From the IMG/VR virus record IMGVR_UViG_3300025870_001343, positions 1 through 47,373 of that record: 47,373 nt of DNA; one strand, given 5' to 3'. This document shows, in pieces, positions 30,906-39,786 of this stretch. Made by a program: the position numbers and the translations under genes. Numbering within the stretch: position 1 is the stretch's first letter; each line of letters opens with the position of its first letter. A model generated the notes under the pieces. That model was given only the letters and a program-made list of their open reading frames with translations. It ran no database searches and was not told where the DNA came from. Source of the DNA: a virus.

Positions 30906-33900
30906 TTAAAATTTGAATATTATAAATGCGTGAGCTTCTTTAGTTGTTTGACCAAATCCACCAGCATTTCTTACTGCATCAATATTACCCATACTTAAAT
31001 CTAATTTAATTTTAGCTGCACTAAAGTTAGTGAATAAATCAGTTGTAACTTGATTACCAATACTAAAGTTAGATGTGTGTGCAGATTCTGTAATACCTTG
31101 TGCATAGAATGATGCGTTGTTACCACCACCATCTAAATGCGTTATAACGTATCTTGAATTGTTGGCTTGATATGCATATACAAGAATTGCTCTTGGTGGT
31201 TGATTTTGACCACTGAATGAAAATTCTTGATTATCACCAGCACGTGTTCCTATAGTTGCGTTAGATGTTTCAAATACACCTGATCCACTTGGATCGATAA
31301 ATTCACATCCACCTAAAGCTTGTGTTGAAGTATATTCTGCTCTTACACAGTAATAAGTTCCACCTGATCCAGTTGCAACGTCTGACCATTCAACTTCGTA
31401 ATCAACATTTGAAGATTTAACAAGTGCTTGTCCTGTTGTTCCTCCACCTGCAATTCCAGATCCATTTGCACCTGATGCTCCTGCCGGCCCTTGCGGCCCT
31501 TCCGGTCCTTGTGGTCCGGTGGATCCATTAGCTCCGTCAACACCATCAATACCTGAAGTTCCGGCGTCACCTTGATCACCTTTAACTCCATTAATTCCTG
31601 ATGTTCCATTAACTCCTGAAGTTCCATTTGTTCCAGATGTTCCATTAACTCCTGAAGTTCCAGCGTCACCTTGATCACCTTTAACTCCATTAATTCCAGA
31701 AGTTCCATCAACTCCTGAAGTTCCAGCGTCACCAGTATTACCTTTAGGTCCTTGTGGTCCTTGACCACCTTGACCACCTTGATTTCCTTGATCTCCTTTT
31801 TCACCAATGTCTCCTTTAGCTCCGTCAACTCCTGATGTTCCATCAACTCCTGAAGTTCCATCAACTCCTGAAGTTCCAGCGTCACCTTGATCACCTTTAA
31901 CTCCATTAATTCCAGAAGTTCCATCAACACCTGAAGTTCCATCAACTCCTGAAGTTCCAGCGTCACCTTGATCACCTTTAACTCCATTAATTCCAGAAGT
32001 TCCAGCGTCACCTTGATCACCTTTAACTCCATCAATTCCTGATGTTCCATTAATTCCTGATGTTCCAGAAAGTCCTGAAGTTCCATCGTTTCCGTCAACT
32101 CCATTAACTCCTGAAGTTCCGTCAATACCAGATGTTCCAGAAAGTCCTGAAGTTCCATTGTTTCCGTCAACTCCATTAGCTCCAGCGTCACCTTTAGCTC
32201 CTTGAGGACCTTGATCACCTTGATCACCTTTAGCTCCATTAATTCCTGATGTTCCATCAACACCTGAAGTTCCATCGTTTCCGTCAACTCCATTAATTCC
32301 TGAAGTTCCGTCAATACCAGATGTTCCACTAACTCCTGAAGTTCCGTCTACACCATTGTTACCAATATTACCTTGATCACCTTTAGCACCGTCAACTCCA
32401 CTTGTTCCGTTAACTCCTGAAGTTCCGTTAACTCCTGAAGTTCCATCGTTACCATTATTTCCTGGAAGTCCTTGATCACCTTTGTCACCTTTAACTCCAT
32501 CGTTTCCGTTTATTCCATCTTTACCAGATGTTCCATCAACTCCTGAAGAACCTGAAACTCCTGAAGTTCCATGGTTTCCATCAACTCCATTGGCTCCATC
32601 TTTACCTGATGTTCCGTCAATACCTCTTGCACCTTGATCACCTTTAAGACCTTGTACACCGTCAGCTCCATTGACTCCGCTTGTTCCATTAATTCCTGAA
32701 GTTCCATTTGTTCCAGATGTTCCACTAACACCAGATGTTCCAGCATTACCTTGATCACCTTTAACACCAGCATCTCCTTTAGATCCAGCAATACCCTGCG
32801 GTCCTTGTAAACCTTGATCACCTTGATCACCTTTAGCACCGTCAACTCCATTAACTCCATTAACTCCGTTAATACCTGAAGTTCCATCGTCACCTTTAGC
32901 ACCATCAATTCCTGAAGTTCCGGCTTGACCGTTAATTCCATTAATACCAGATGTTCCAGCTAAACCGTCTTTACCTGAAGTTCCATCTAATCCTCTTAGA
33001 CCTTGCGCTCCATCAACTCCGCTTGTTCCATCAGTACCTGAAGTTCCGGCTTGACCTTGTGCTCCAGTTCCACCAGTTTCACCATCTTTACCAGATGTTC
33101 CATCTAATCCTCTTATACCTTGTTCACCTTGAACACCAGCATCACCTTGATCACCTTTAGCACCATCAATTCCAGAAGAACCATCAATTCCTGAAGAACC
33201 AGATGTTCCAGAAGTTGTAACTGTTACTGAAGGGAAAACAACTTCAACTTTTCCGTCATTTAAATTATTAATAACTGCACCTCCTGAAAACGTAAGACTA
33301 TTAACATCGTCAATAGCTACAGCGCCTTGTGGTATAATTGAAATACCTGAAGGTGAAGAATAAGATTCACTAAATATACCAAGTTCATCACCTACTCCGA
33401 TCTTGTAATCAGATCCAGGGATAAATGAATTTCCTTCTGATTGTACTTGTAATTCAATAGCATCACTTGAATCGTTGTTTATTGGATTACTAGGATTAAC
33501 ATTTAATACATCTACATACGACCAGCTTTTGATTTCAAATACAGAATATTCACTATTGTTATTTACGTTAGTTAAGAATAAAGAAACTTTAACTCCGTCA
33601 ACATTGATTCTATTTAATAATATAGACTCTAAATAATTATTTCTATATCCTTTATCATCTGTTAAAGCAATTCTAATTTTAGTAACACCGTTAGGATCTT
33701 CATCATTTACAACTAATTCTCCGGCTGCAGGTTTGTCTGTAGAACTTAAAGACTTAACTTTATATACAGCACCTGGTAATGTGAATCTACTTGCAACTAT
33801 ATCACCTATTTTATCACCAGCATCATAGATGTTGGCAAGTTTTAATGTTGGTAGTTGTGTTTGTGTAATTCCTCTAACTACTGTGATTTTACATTTAATA

Positions 33901-34214
33901 GCACCATGGAAATTTAAATCTCCAAATGGTAATGCAGCAGTTTGTTCTGCACTAAATTCAAGTGATATAGCACCTCGTAAATCAGTATTTGCAGCACCAA
34001 ATAATAAGGTACCATTAGATTTACTTACTGAATATATTAATTGATTTTCAGCGTTATAAACATCTACGATTACGTTATCGGTTATCCCGATGTTTAGTTG
34101 ATTACCCACATGGTCTTGGTGTAGTGTGATTCCAATACTTGATGATTGTCCTCTAACTATCCTAGCTAATTCTGGTAATACTACGATTAAGTTTTGATTT
34201 GAAACAGTTGGCAT
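30906..34214 (-). CDS. Collagen-like fibre protein 2 (1102 aa)
   Basis: A ~340-residue N-terminal part begins MPTVSNQNLIVVLPELARIV and looks like beta-sandwich domains of baseplate-attached proteins. Gly-X-Y repeats run from about 345 to 930. They are richer in G-X-K than fibre 1: GAKGDQGD, GVKGDQGDAG, GLKGDQG, GEKGDQG and GPKGNTG occur repeatedly, alternating with GTSGVDGTSG. The C-terminal ~160 residues (GGTYYCVRAEYTSTQALGGC onward) form a globular tip with two Cys. The G-X-K triplets are the consensus environment for lysyl hydroxylation, matching the PLOD-like enzyme at 12955-14289. Probably a trimeric receptor-binding or side fibre. Confidence 0.86.
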   Translation of the reverse strand: MPTVSNQNLIVVLPELARIVRGQSSSIGITLHQDHVGNQLNIGITDNVIVDVYNAENQLIYSVSKSNGTLLFGAANTDLRGAISLEFSAEQTAALPFGDLNFHGAIKCKITVVRGITQTQLPTLKLANIYDAGDKIGDIVASRFTLPGAVYKVKSLSSTDKPAAGELVVNDEDPNGVTKIRIALTDDKGYRNNYLESILLNRINVDGVKVSLFLTNVNNNSEYSVFEIKSWSYVDVLNVNPSNPINNDSSDAIELQVQSEGNSFIPGSDYKIGVGDELGIFSESYSSPSGISIIPQGAVAIDDVNSLTFSGGAVINNLNDGKVEVVFPSVTVTTSGTSGSSGIDGSSGIDGAKGDQGDAGVQGEQGIRGLDGTSGKDGETGGTGAQGQAGTSGTDGTSGVDGAQGLRGLDGTSGKDGLAGTSGINGINGQAGTSGIDGAKGDDGTSGINGVNGVNGVDGAKGDQGDQGLQGPQGIAGSKGDAGVKGDQGNAGTSGVSGTSGTNGTSGINGTSGVNGADGVQGLKGDQGARGIDGTSGKDGANGVDGNHGTSGVSGSSGVDGTSGKDGINGNDGVKGDKGDQGLPGNNGNDGTSGVNGTSGVNGTSGVDGAKGDQGNIGNNGVDGTSGVSGTSGIDGTSGINGVDGNDGTSGVDGTSGINGAKGDQGDQGPQGAKGDAGANGVDGNNGTSGLSGTSGIDGTSGVNGVDGNDGTSGLSGTSGINGTSGIDGVKGDQGDAGTSGINGVKGDQGDAGTSGVDGTSGVDGTSGINGVKGDQGDAGTSGVDGTSGVDGTSGVDGAKGDIGEKGDQGNQGGQGGQGPQGPKGNTGDAGTSGVDGTSGINGVKGDQGDAGTSGVNGTSGTNGTSGVNGTSGINGVKGDQGDAGTSGIDGVDGANGSTGPQGPEGPQGPAGASGANGSGIAGGGTTGQALVKSSNVDYEVEWSDVATGSGGTYYCVRAEYTSTQALGGCEFIDPSGSGVFETSNATIGTRAGDNQEFSFSGQNQPPRAILVYAYQANNSRYVITHLDGGGNNASFYAQGITESAHTSNFSIGNQVTTDLFTNFSAAKIKLDLSMGNIDAVRNAGGFGQTTKEAHAFIIFKF

Positions 34215-34253
34215 GTTGTTATTATGTTTTTTTCTTTGGTTTATATATCAGTG

Positions 34254-34961
34254 TTAAAATGAGTAGTCTCTATGTAGCATAGAAAATATCATTTGATTAA
34301 TTACACCTATTGCGTTATTTTCTAATATTGTTTCTGTTTTGCAATCGGTTCTGATTATTATTTTATCTGGATCTTTAGATATTAATTCTTCTATTCTACT
34401 AAAATAAATATTTTCTGACCATTTTTCAGACTGTATATGTGTCATATTAAACTTCTTCCAATCTTTAGTAAAATATTTATTTGGTTTTACAAAATGATAT
34501 ACATGTAACATATTATCAGGTGTTTTAATAAACACAAAACCATCGTTTAAGAAGTACTTTTTACTTGGTACATATACACACGAAGTTCCTTCTTCAATCA
34601 GTCTCCACCTTTCTCTGCACATTGAATGAAGTTCTTCGAACGCATCAATAGCTTCATCCAATATAGAATCTAATACATCGTCTGTTTCTAAATCTTCTTC
34701 CGGAAAAAATATCTCTAATCCTGGAATTTCAAATCCACTTACTATTTGATCTATTGGATTTGGATTTTGTGTTATTCTAACAGCATCATATCTATATAAG
34801 TAATCCAACGTATCGTCTATTTCAAACAATGCTGGAATTAATTCACCTGATTCTAATGTAGCCTTAATATTTGAAACAACACTTTTTAATTTATATGTGC
34901 GATACTCAATATCATTTGGTCCTTCATTAAACCATTTCGGTATTTTAGTTTTAATACTCAT
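34254..34961 (-). CDS. Hypothetical protein, 235 aa
   Basis: Starts MSIKTKIPKWFNEGPNDIEY. Acidic middle (FFPEEDLETDDVLDSILDEA) and a C-terminal alpha/beta part (KDPDKIIIRTDCKTETILEN). No motif recognised and no homology to neighbours. It lies between the fibre block and the ClpP region with terminator structures on both sides, so it is probably transcribed alone or with the fibre genes. Confidence 0.6.
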   Translation of the reverse strand: MSIKTKIPKWFNEGPNDIEYRTYKLKSVVSNIKATLESGELIPALFEIDDTLDYLYRYDAVRITQNPNPIDQIVSGFEIPGLEIFFPEEDLETDDVLDSILDEAIDAFEELHSMCRERWRLIEEGTSCVYVPSKKYFLNDGFVFIKTPDNMLHVYHFVKPNKYFTKDWKKFNMTHIQSEKWSENIYFSRIEELISKDPDKIIIRTDCKTETILENNAIGVINQMIFSMLHRDYSF

Positions 34962-34996
34962 ACTGTATTTATCATATTGCCTATTGTATAAAAACT

Positions 34997-35036
34997 AAAA
35001 AAGGACATTATCTTAATTAATAATGTCCTTTTTTTA
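34997..35036 (-). terminator. Rho-independent terminator (bidirectional)
   Basis: AAAAAAGGACATTAT, an 8-10 nt AT loop, ATAATGTCCTTTTTTT. Nine-pair stem with A- and T-tracts on both flanks. It ends the clp operon read on the minus strand. Confidence 0.85.
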
Positions 35037-35054
35037 TATTATAATATTCCTATA

Positions 35055-35378
35055 TTATTTACTCTTCTTTCTAGTGTTTTCAGATTTTGATTTTACTAAT
35101 GTCGTTTCGTCAGAATAATTTTCAGCATTTGTAGTTAATCCCCACTGTAAAATAAACCAGCTAATTTCTTTTTCAGCAACTGCTTTACTCATTCTTAATT
35201 TTGTTTTAAGTATTTTAGTTGCTTCTTTAATAAACAATGCTTCCTTTTCTCTAGTAGTACTATACTTCATATACCAGTCGTTTTCTTTAACAACATCTTT
35301 ATATGTTTTACCATGTGGTTTTAGTTGTAAATTAATCAACTCAATAAACACTTCTTTAGTTTTTTGTCTACTCGCCAT
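35055..35378 (-). CDS. Hypothetical basic protein, 107 aa
   Basis: Helical and basic (MASRQKTKEVFIELINLQLK; EKEALFIKEATKILKTKLRM), with a central IS-WFILQWGL hydrophobic core and a Lys/Ser-rich tail. Last gene before a strong terminator, eleven bases after clpP, so co-transcribed with clpP. A DNA-binding or virion role is possible; not recognised. Confidence 0.6.
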   Translation of the reverse strand: MASRQKTKEVFIELINLQLKPHGKTYKDVVKENDWYMKYSTTREKEALFIKEATKILKTKLRMSKAVAEKEISWFILQWGLTTNAENYSDETTLVKSKSENTRKKSK

Positions 35379-35388
35379 AATCTATATA

Positions 35389-36078
35389 TTAACTTTGTTT
35401 TGGTTTTATGATCTCGTCTATGATTCCATACTTAACTGCTTCTTCTGCATTTAACCAAAAATCACGTGTTGCATCTTTCATTACTCTTTCTGGGTTCTTT
35501 CCGCAATACTCTCCTAGTAAATTAAATAATTCTATATTTACTTTTTTCCACTCTGCCCAATCAACCTCAGCGTCTTGAATATTTCCACTGAATCCTCCTG
35601 AAGATTGATGTAACATTGTAGTTGAATGTCTAAGTGACGCTCTTTTACCTTTTGTTCCAGCTCCTAATAATACTGATCCCATTGAAGCTGCCATTCCAGT
35701 GTTAACTGTACGTATATCACAAGGTATATATTCCATCACGTCCACCATAGATAATCCTGATTTAACTGATCCACCTGGAGAATCAATATGCATTGTGATA
35801 TCATCTTCTGCATTATTAGATAGAAACATTAATTGTGCTTGAACAACAGTACTCATAGCATCATTAACTGGACCTGCAACCCACAATAATCTATCGGCCA
35901 TCAATCTAGAAAATATATCCATTTGAGTAACTCTCATTTCTCTTTCTTCAAGAATATATGGAGTCATTGAGTTTTGTTTTTCAACATGTTTAGAAAACTG
36001 ATCTATGTGAGATCCACTTATATTAAACTCAGATTTTGCAAATCTTTGAAATTCTTTATCGTTTGGGTAGTAATTCAT
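35389..36078 (-). CDS. clpP: ClpP-family serine protease
   Basis: 229 residues with the complete ClpP catalytic triad: Ser132 in NTGMAASMGSVL, His157 in TTMLHQSSGGF and Asp206 in ATRDFWLNAEEA. MHIDSPGGSVKSGLSMVD is the oxyanion-hole region. The N-terminal ~40 residues are longer and different from cellular ClpP, so the axial-loop region may be altered. Phage ClpP-like proteases can be prohead maturation proteases, but the presence of a ClpC-like unfoldase with an intact IGF loop at 37265 argues for a true ClpCP machine. The gene shares one base with the UVR-like gene upstream. Confidence 0.93.
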   Translation of the reverse strand: MNYYPNDKEFQRFAKSEFNISGSHIDQFSKHVEKQNSMTPYILEEREMRVTQMDIFSRLMADRLLWVAGPVNDAMSTVVQAQLMFLSNNAEDDITMHIDSPGGSVKSGLSMVDVMEYIPCDIRTVNTGMAASMGSVLLGAGTKGKRASLRHSTTMLHQSSGGFSGNIQDAEVDWAEWKKVNIELFNLLGEYCGKNPERVMKDATRDFWLNAEEAVKYGIIDEIIKPKQS

Positions 36079-36383
36079 TAAGCTATTTGTTTTTGTATTT
36101 GTTTAATTAGATCACACGTCTCATATTCTTCTATCAATGTAAAGTATTCTTTAGCTTTGAATAATGATTTCTCGTAACCATCTCTTGGTAATGTCATATC
36201 ATATTCTCTACCTTCATCATCTACAAGAATTGCTAGTATATTAGATTCTTCTTTGTTTTCTATTATGTTTAGTATATATTCGACAATACGCCTGTAAAAT
36301 ATATCATATTTAGAAATCAAAACCTTTTCAAAATCTTCTGCCAGAATTCTCTGAGGATCTATGTATATTTTAGGTGGTTCCAT
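36078..36383 (-). CDS. Small UVR-motif-like protein, copy 4 (101 aa), next to clpP
   Basis: Starts MEPPKIYIDPQRILAEDFEK. The C-terminal pair FKAKEYFTLIEEYETCDLIK, then QIQKQI, is the shared UVR-like signature with EEYETC. The N-terminal half is a separate domain with predicted strand/helix and VDDEGREYDMTLPRDG. The gene lies in the clp region: its stop overlaps the clpP start, and the dCMP hydroxymethylase and clpC genes are just upstream. This location is the best contextual support for a link to Clp. Confidence 0.7.
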   Translation of the reverse strand: MEPPKIYIDPQRILAEDFEKVLISKYDIFYRRIVEYILNIIENKEESNILAILVDDEGREYDMTLPRDGYEKSLFKAKEYFTLIEEYETCDLIKQIQKQIA

Positions 36384-36384
36384 A

Positions 36385-37239
36385 TTATATTGTAAAATAA
36401 TCTTTTAAAATGTTTTTGTAATTAACTCCTTTTGATCCTTGTGCTTGATCTAATCTTTGTGTAAACTCGAGACCTTCATCGGTTAAGAACACATCTGTAC
36501 CATTATAATCTACTAATGGTTTTTCTAATATTAATGTATTAATATTAGATTCTAGTGCATCGTCTTCAGATTTAATTTTCTTTGCTAATTCAAAATGTCT
36601 TTCATAAAAATGAATGTTATCTGCAAAGTGATGATATGTACCTAACTCTAAGTCTTTGTATTTGTCATGTTTTTTAAGAATCAAATAAACTGATTGCATT
36701 AAAAATGAAAAGAACGGTGCATCAAAAGTAAGACCATAAAATATATCATTAGATCTCATTTGTATTTTCATGTTTAATTTATTATTTCTAATAAAAAAGT
36801 TTGCATACATTGTACATACGAAATCTTTATTGCCTTTAAATTGAAACTTAGGTTGATTAAAAAACATAATAGCTTGACGACTATTGTCATCGGCTAAAAG
36901 TGAATCTACAACCCAGCCTATTTGTTCTGTATTAAGAACTAATGCACCATAATTTGAATTGATTTCATTAGTACCTGGATTTGTTAATGTAGACCACATT
37001 CCAGAGTATTGACCTATATAATCTACATCTGTATCTCTGTGTAAATACCATGCCATTTCACCTGCAAAGTATTTCCAATTAAAAGATCTTGCTTCAAAAT
37101 GAGCAATAGGTTTTGTTGGATCTATATCAACTCTATTTAGAAGAAGTTCTTTAACTTCTAAATCTCTTGGTTTCGATACATCACCGTGTATATCAATTTG
37201 TGTTATTAGTTCTTTGAATGTTTTTGAAAAGTCTGTCAT
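36385..37239 (-). CDS. dCMP hydroxymethylase (T4 gp42-like)
   Basis: 284 residues of the thymidylate-synthase fold. Blocks match T4 gp42 closely: EINSNYG (92-98), NSRQAIMFFNQPKFQF, the catalytic Cys in DFVCTMYANFFIRNNKLNM (C142), KIQMRSNDIFYGL, and near the C-terminus DNIHFYERHFELA. Where thymidylate synthases have the dUMP-selecting Asn, this protein has Asp (TFDAPF, D173), as in T4 gp42, where that Asp favours dCMP. It therefore probably makes 5-hydroxymethyl-dCMP for incorporation into phage DNA. A separate canonical ThyA is encoded at 42770. It sits between clpC and the UVR-like gene. dUMP hydroxymethylase is the main alternative. Confidence 0.88.
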   Translation of the reverse strand: MTDFSKTFKELITQIDIHGDVSKPRDLEVKELLLNRVDIDPTKPIAHFEARSFNWKYFAGEMAWYLHRDTDVDYIGQYSGMWSTLTNPGTNEINSNYGALVLNTEQIGWVVDSLLADDNSRQAIMFFNQPKFQFKGNKDFVCTMYANFFIRNNKLNMKIQMRSNDIFYGLTFDAPFFSFLMQSVYLILKKHDKYKDLELGTYHHFADNIHFYERHFELAKKIKSEDDALESNINTLILEKPLVDYNGTDVFLTDEGLEFTQRLDQAQGSKGVNYKNILKDYFTI

Positions 37240-37264
37240 TTACATTGTGTTTATAGTAGTTATA

Positions 37265-39280
37265 CTATAATTTAATAAAAAGTTTATCTTCGTCTTTGTT
37301 TTTTGTAATAGTATATTCTTTACCTTTTATCAAAGCTTGATCTAGTATTGCATCAGCAACTATATCTTCAACATATCTTTGAATAGCTCTTTTAATGGGT
37401 CTCGCACCATATGCTTGATCATATCCTTCTTTTACTAAAAAGTCTTTTGCTGGTTTTAGAAATTTAAACGAGTATCCTTCCGTTGACATTCTTTCTGTAA
37501 AATTACCAAGTTCAATTTGTACAATTTTTAAAATGTCTGCTGATTGTAATTGATCAAATAAAACAATATCATCTAATCTGTTTAAAAATTCAGGGCTAAA
37601 TTTATTCTTTAACTCTTTCTTAATAATAGAATCCATTTTTTTGCTTTCTTCTGCAATAGTAGATTTACTTGAGAATCCAATACCTGATCCAAAATCTGAT
37701 ACCTTTCTTGCACCTACATTTGATGTCATTATAATGATAGTGTTTGTAAAATCTACAACTCTACCACTAGAATCTGTCAATCTACCTTCATCTAAAACTT
37801 GAAGCAATGTGTTAAAAACATCTGGATGTGCTTTTTCAATTTCATCGAATAAAACTACAGAATATGGTTTACGTCTTACTGCTTCTGTTAATTGACCACC
37901 ATCTTCATGACCAACATATCCGGGAGGAGAACCAATTAAACGAGATACATTAAACTTTTCTTGATATTCACTCATATCAATTCTAATCATTGCATCAATA
38001 TCTCCGAACATATACTCTGCTAACGCTTTGACTGTTTCAGTTTTACCAACACCAGTTGGACCTAAAAACATAAAAGAACCACTTGGTTTTTTGTGACTTG
38101 CGACACCAGTTCTAGATCTTTTAATTACATTACATAATGCATCTACTGCTCTGTCTTGGCCGATAATCATATTCTTGATTTCTGAAGACATTGCTTTAAT
38201 CATCTTAAGATCATCAGTTCCTAATTTATTAACAGGAATTCCTGTTTGTGTTGAAATAGTTTCAGCTATGTCTGAAATATTAATTTGTCTTTTTGATTTC
38301 TTAAGAGATTCTTCCCAATCTTTAGTCGCACTTAATATTCTGCCTTCTATAGAAATTTGATCATCTCTAAGTCTCGCTGCAACTTCATAATCTTGTTTTT
38401 CAACTGCAGCTTTCTTTTCTGATTTTATTTCTTCAGCTTGTTTCTCAAGTGTTTTGATTCTTGAAGGAACTTTAACTTCTAATAAGTGTGTTCTTGCACC
38501 CGCCTCATCTAATAAATCAATAGCTTTATCAGGTAATTCACGTTGTTTAATGTAACGATCACTCATTCTAACACACGCGTCAATCGCTTCATCTGTGTAT
38601 TCTACAGAGTGATATTCTTCGTAGTTATGTTTGATACGCATTAATATATTAATAGTATCATCTACTGATGGTGGATCCACAAACACTTCCTGGAACCTTC
38701 TAGTTAACGCGCCATCATCTTCAACATTTTCTCTATATTCATCTAATGTTGTTGCACCAATACATTGAACTTGTCCTCTTGCTAAAGCTGGTTTAAGAAT
38801 GTTTGATGCATCTAATGCACCGCTCACTCCACCTGCACCAACAATAGTGTGTAATTCATCGATGAATATAATAATATTGTCATTGTTTTTAAGTTCTTCG
38901 ACAATGTTTTTCATTCTCTCTTCAAATTCTCCACGATATTTAGTTCCTGCGACAATAGTTGTCATGTTGATAGAGATAAGTCGTTTGTTTATCAAAACTC
39001 TTGCAACTTTCTTATCAACAATACGTTGAGCAATAGCTTCAACAATTGCAGTTTTACCAACTCCTGGGTCACCTAATATAATAGGATTATTTTTCTTTCT
39101 ACGAGCTAATATCTGGCAAATTCTATAAATCTCTTTATCTCTCCCGATAATTGGGTCTAATTTACCTTCAGATGCTGCCAAAGTTAAATCTTCCCCAAAT
39201 TCATCTAAGAATGGAGTAGTTTTTTTCTTTGAACTTCCTTTTCTATTTTTCTCGTTTTCGTATCCGTCTGCTAATGACAT
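37265..39280 (-). CDS. clpC: ClpC/ClpA-like AAA+ unfoldase lacking the N-domain
   Basis: 671 residues. Two AAA+ modules: Walker A1 GDPGVGKT (70-77), Walker B1 IIIFIDELHT; Walker A2 GPTGVGKT (407-414), Walker B2 VVLFDEIEKAHP. The middle domain (about 277-315) has a UVR-type helix EKKAAVEKQDYEVAARLRD as in ClpC. SDFGSGIGFSS supplies an I-G-F loop (534-536) for docking on ClpP. Only ~25 residues precede the first module, so the usual Clp_N repeat domain that binds adaptors is missing. It unfolds proteins and feeds them to ClpP (35389-36078). First gene of the run that continues to clpP. Confidence 0.93.
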   Translation of the reverse strand: MSLADGYENEKNRKGSSKKKTTPFLDEFGEDLTLAASEGKLDPIIGRDKEIYRICQILARRKKNNPIILGDPGVGKTAIVEAIAQRIVDKKVARVLINKRLISINMTTIVAGTKYRGEFEERMKNIVEELKNNDNIIIFIDELHTIVGAGGVSGALDASNILKPALARGQVQCIGATTLDEYRENVEDDGALTRRFQEVFVDPPSVDDTINILMRIKHNYEEYHSVEYTDEAIDACVRMSDRYIKQRELPDKAIDLLDEAGARTHLLEVKVPSRIKTLEKQAEEIKSEKKAAVEKQDYEVAARLRDDQISIEGRILSATKDWEESLKKSKRQINISDIAETISTQTGIPVNKLGTDDLKMIKAMSSEIKNMIIGQDRAVDALCNVIKRSRTGVASHKKPSGSFMFLGPTGVGKTETVKALAEYMFGDIDAMIRIDMSEYQEKFNVSRLIGSPPGYVGHEDGGQLTEAVRRKPYSVVLFDEIEKAHPDVFNTLLQVLDEGRLTDSSGRVVDFTNTIIIMTSNVGARKVSDFGSGIGFSSKSTIAEESKKMDSIIKKELKNKFSPEFLNRLDDIVLFDQLQSADILKIVQIELGNFTERMSTEGYSFKFLKPAKDFLVKEGYDQAYGARPIKRAIQRYVEDIVADAILDQALIKGKEYTITKNKDEDKLFIKL

Positions 39281-39324
39281 ATATTGTATATTTGTTTTAC
39301 TATTCTTATATGTATTTATTAAAA

Positions 39325-39780
39325 TTAGTTTACGATATTATCTGCAGCATAAACTCCAGGTAAAAGATCGGGCTTACATCTAGCTTTGAATCCCATCGAC
39401 TCAACATATCCAACTGCAGCTTTAACTAATTTATTTGATTTTTTCTGTGGATCTGTATTATAATCTAAATCTATAGTAGAAACTTCTATGCCATGTTCTC
39501 TTAAATAAAGAGCTACTTCACATGATTTTTCAGTTTCTTTCCACAATCTAGTCCACATATCTTTTATAATTGGAACCTCCTCCTTTTTATATATCACGTG
39601 ACATCCTGCTGACGCAACATGAAAAACTAATGTAGTTGCATACACTGTTTTAATAGCCTTATTTTGACTATCACACCCTAAATATATTTTCATATCGAAT
39701 CCTTTGTTGTTTTCAATAAATTCTTTAACGTAAGGTGCAAGTTCAAATTTAGGTGGTCCTGTTAATTTTTTGAACTTCAT
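39325..39780 (-). CDS. RNase H-like DUF458/YkuK-family protein
   Basis: 151 residues. MKIYLGCDSQNKAIKTVYAT, then TLVFHV, begins an RNase H-like fold with the first acidic residue in GCDSQ. YKKEEVPIIKDMWTRLWKET and the later STIDLDYNTDPQKKSNKLVK follow the YkuK pattern with an Asp in IDLDYN. Biochemical activity of the family is unsettled; nuclease or RNA-binding roles are possible. It follows the 2OG oxygenase gene by six bases. Confidence 0.75.
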   Translation of the reverse strand: MKFKKLTGPPKFELAPYVKEFIENNKGFDMKIYLGCDSQNKAIKTVYATTLVFHVASAGCHVIYKKEEVPIIKDMWTRLWKETEKSCEVALYLREHGIEVSTIDLDYNTDPQKKSNKLVKAAVGYVESMGFKARCKPDLLPGVYAADNIVN

Positions 39781-39786
39781 AAAATA

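Noticed and set aside
16389-34214. Diversity-generating retroelement acting on fibre genes
   Set aside because: No reverse transcriptase, template repeat or adenine-biased variable region is visible in the window.
11544-34973. T4-like late promoters (GATAAATA on the minus strand at 11544, 16317 and 34966)
   Set aside because: The word is short and expected by chance in such AT-rich leaders; spacing to start codons is inconsistent (5 to about 50 nt).
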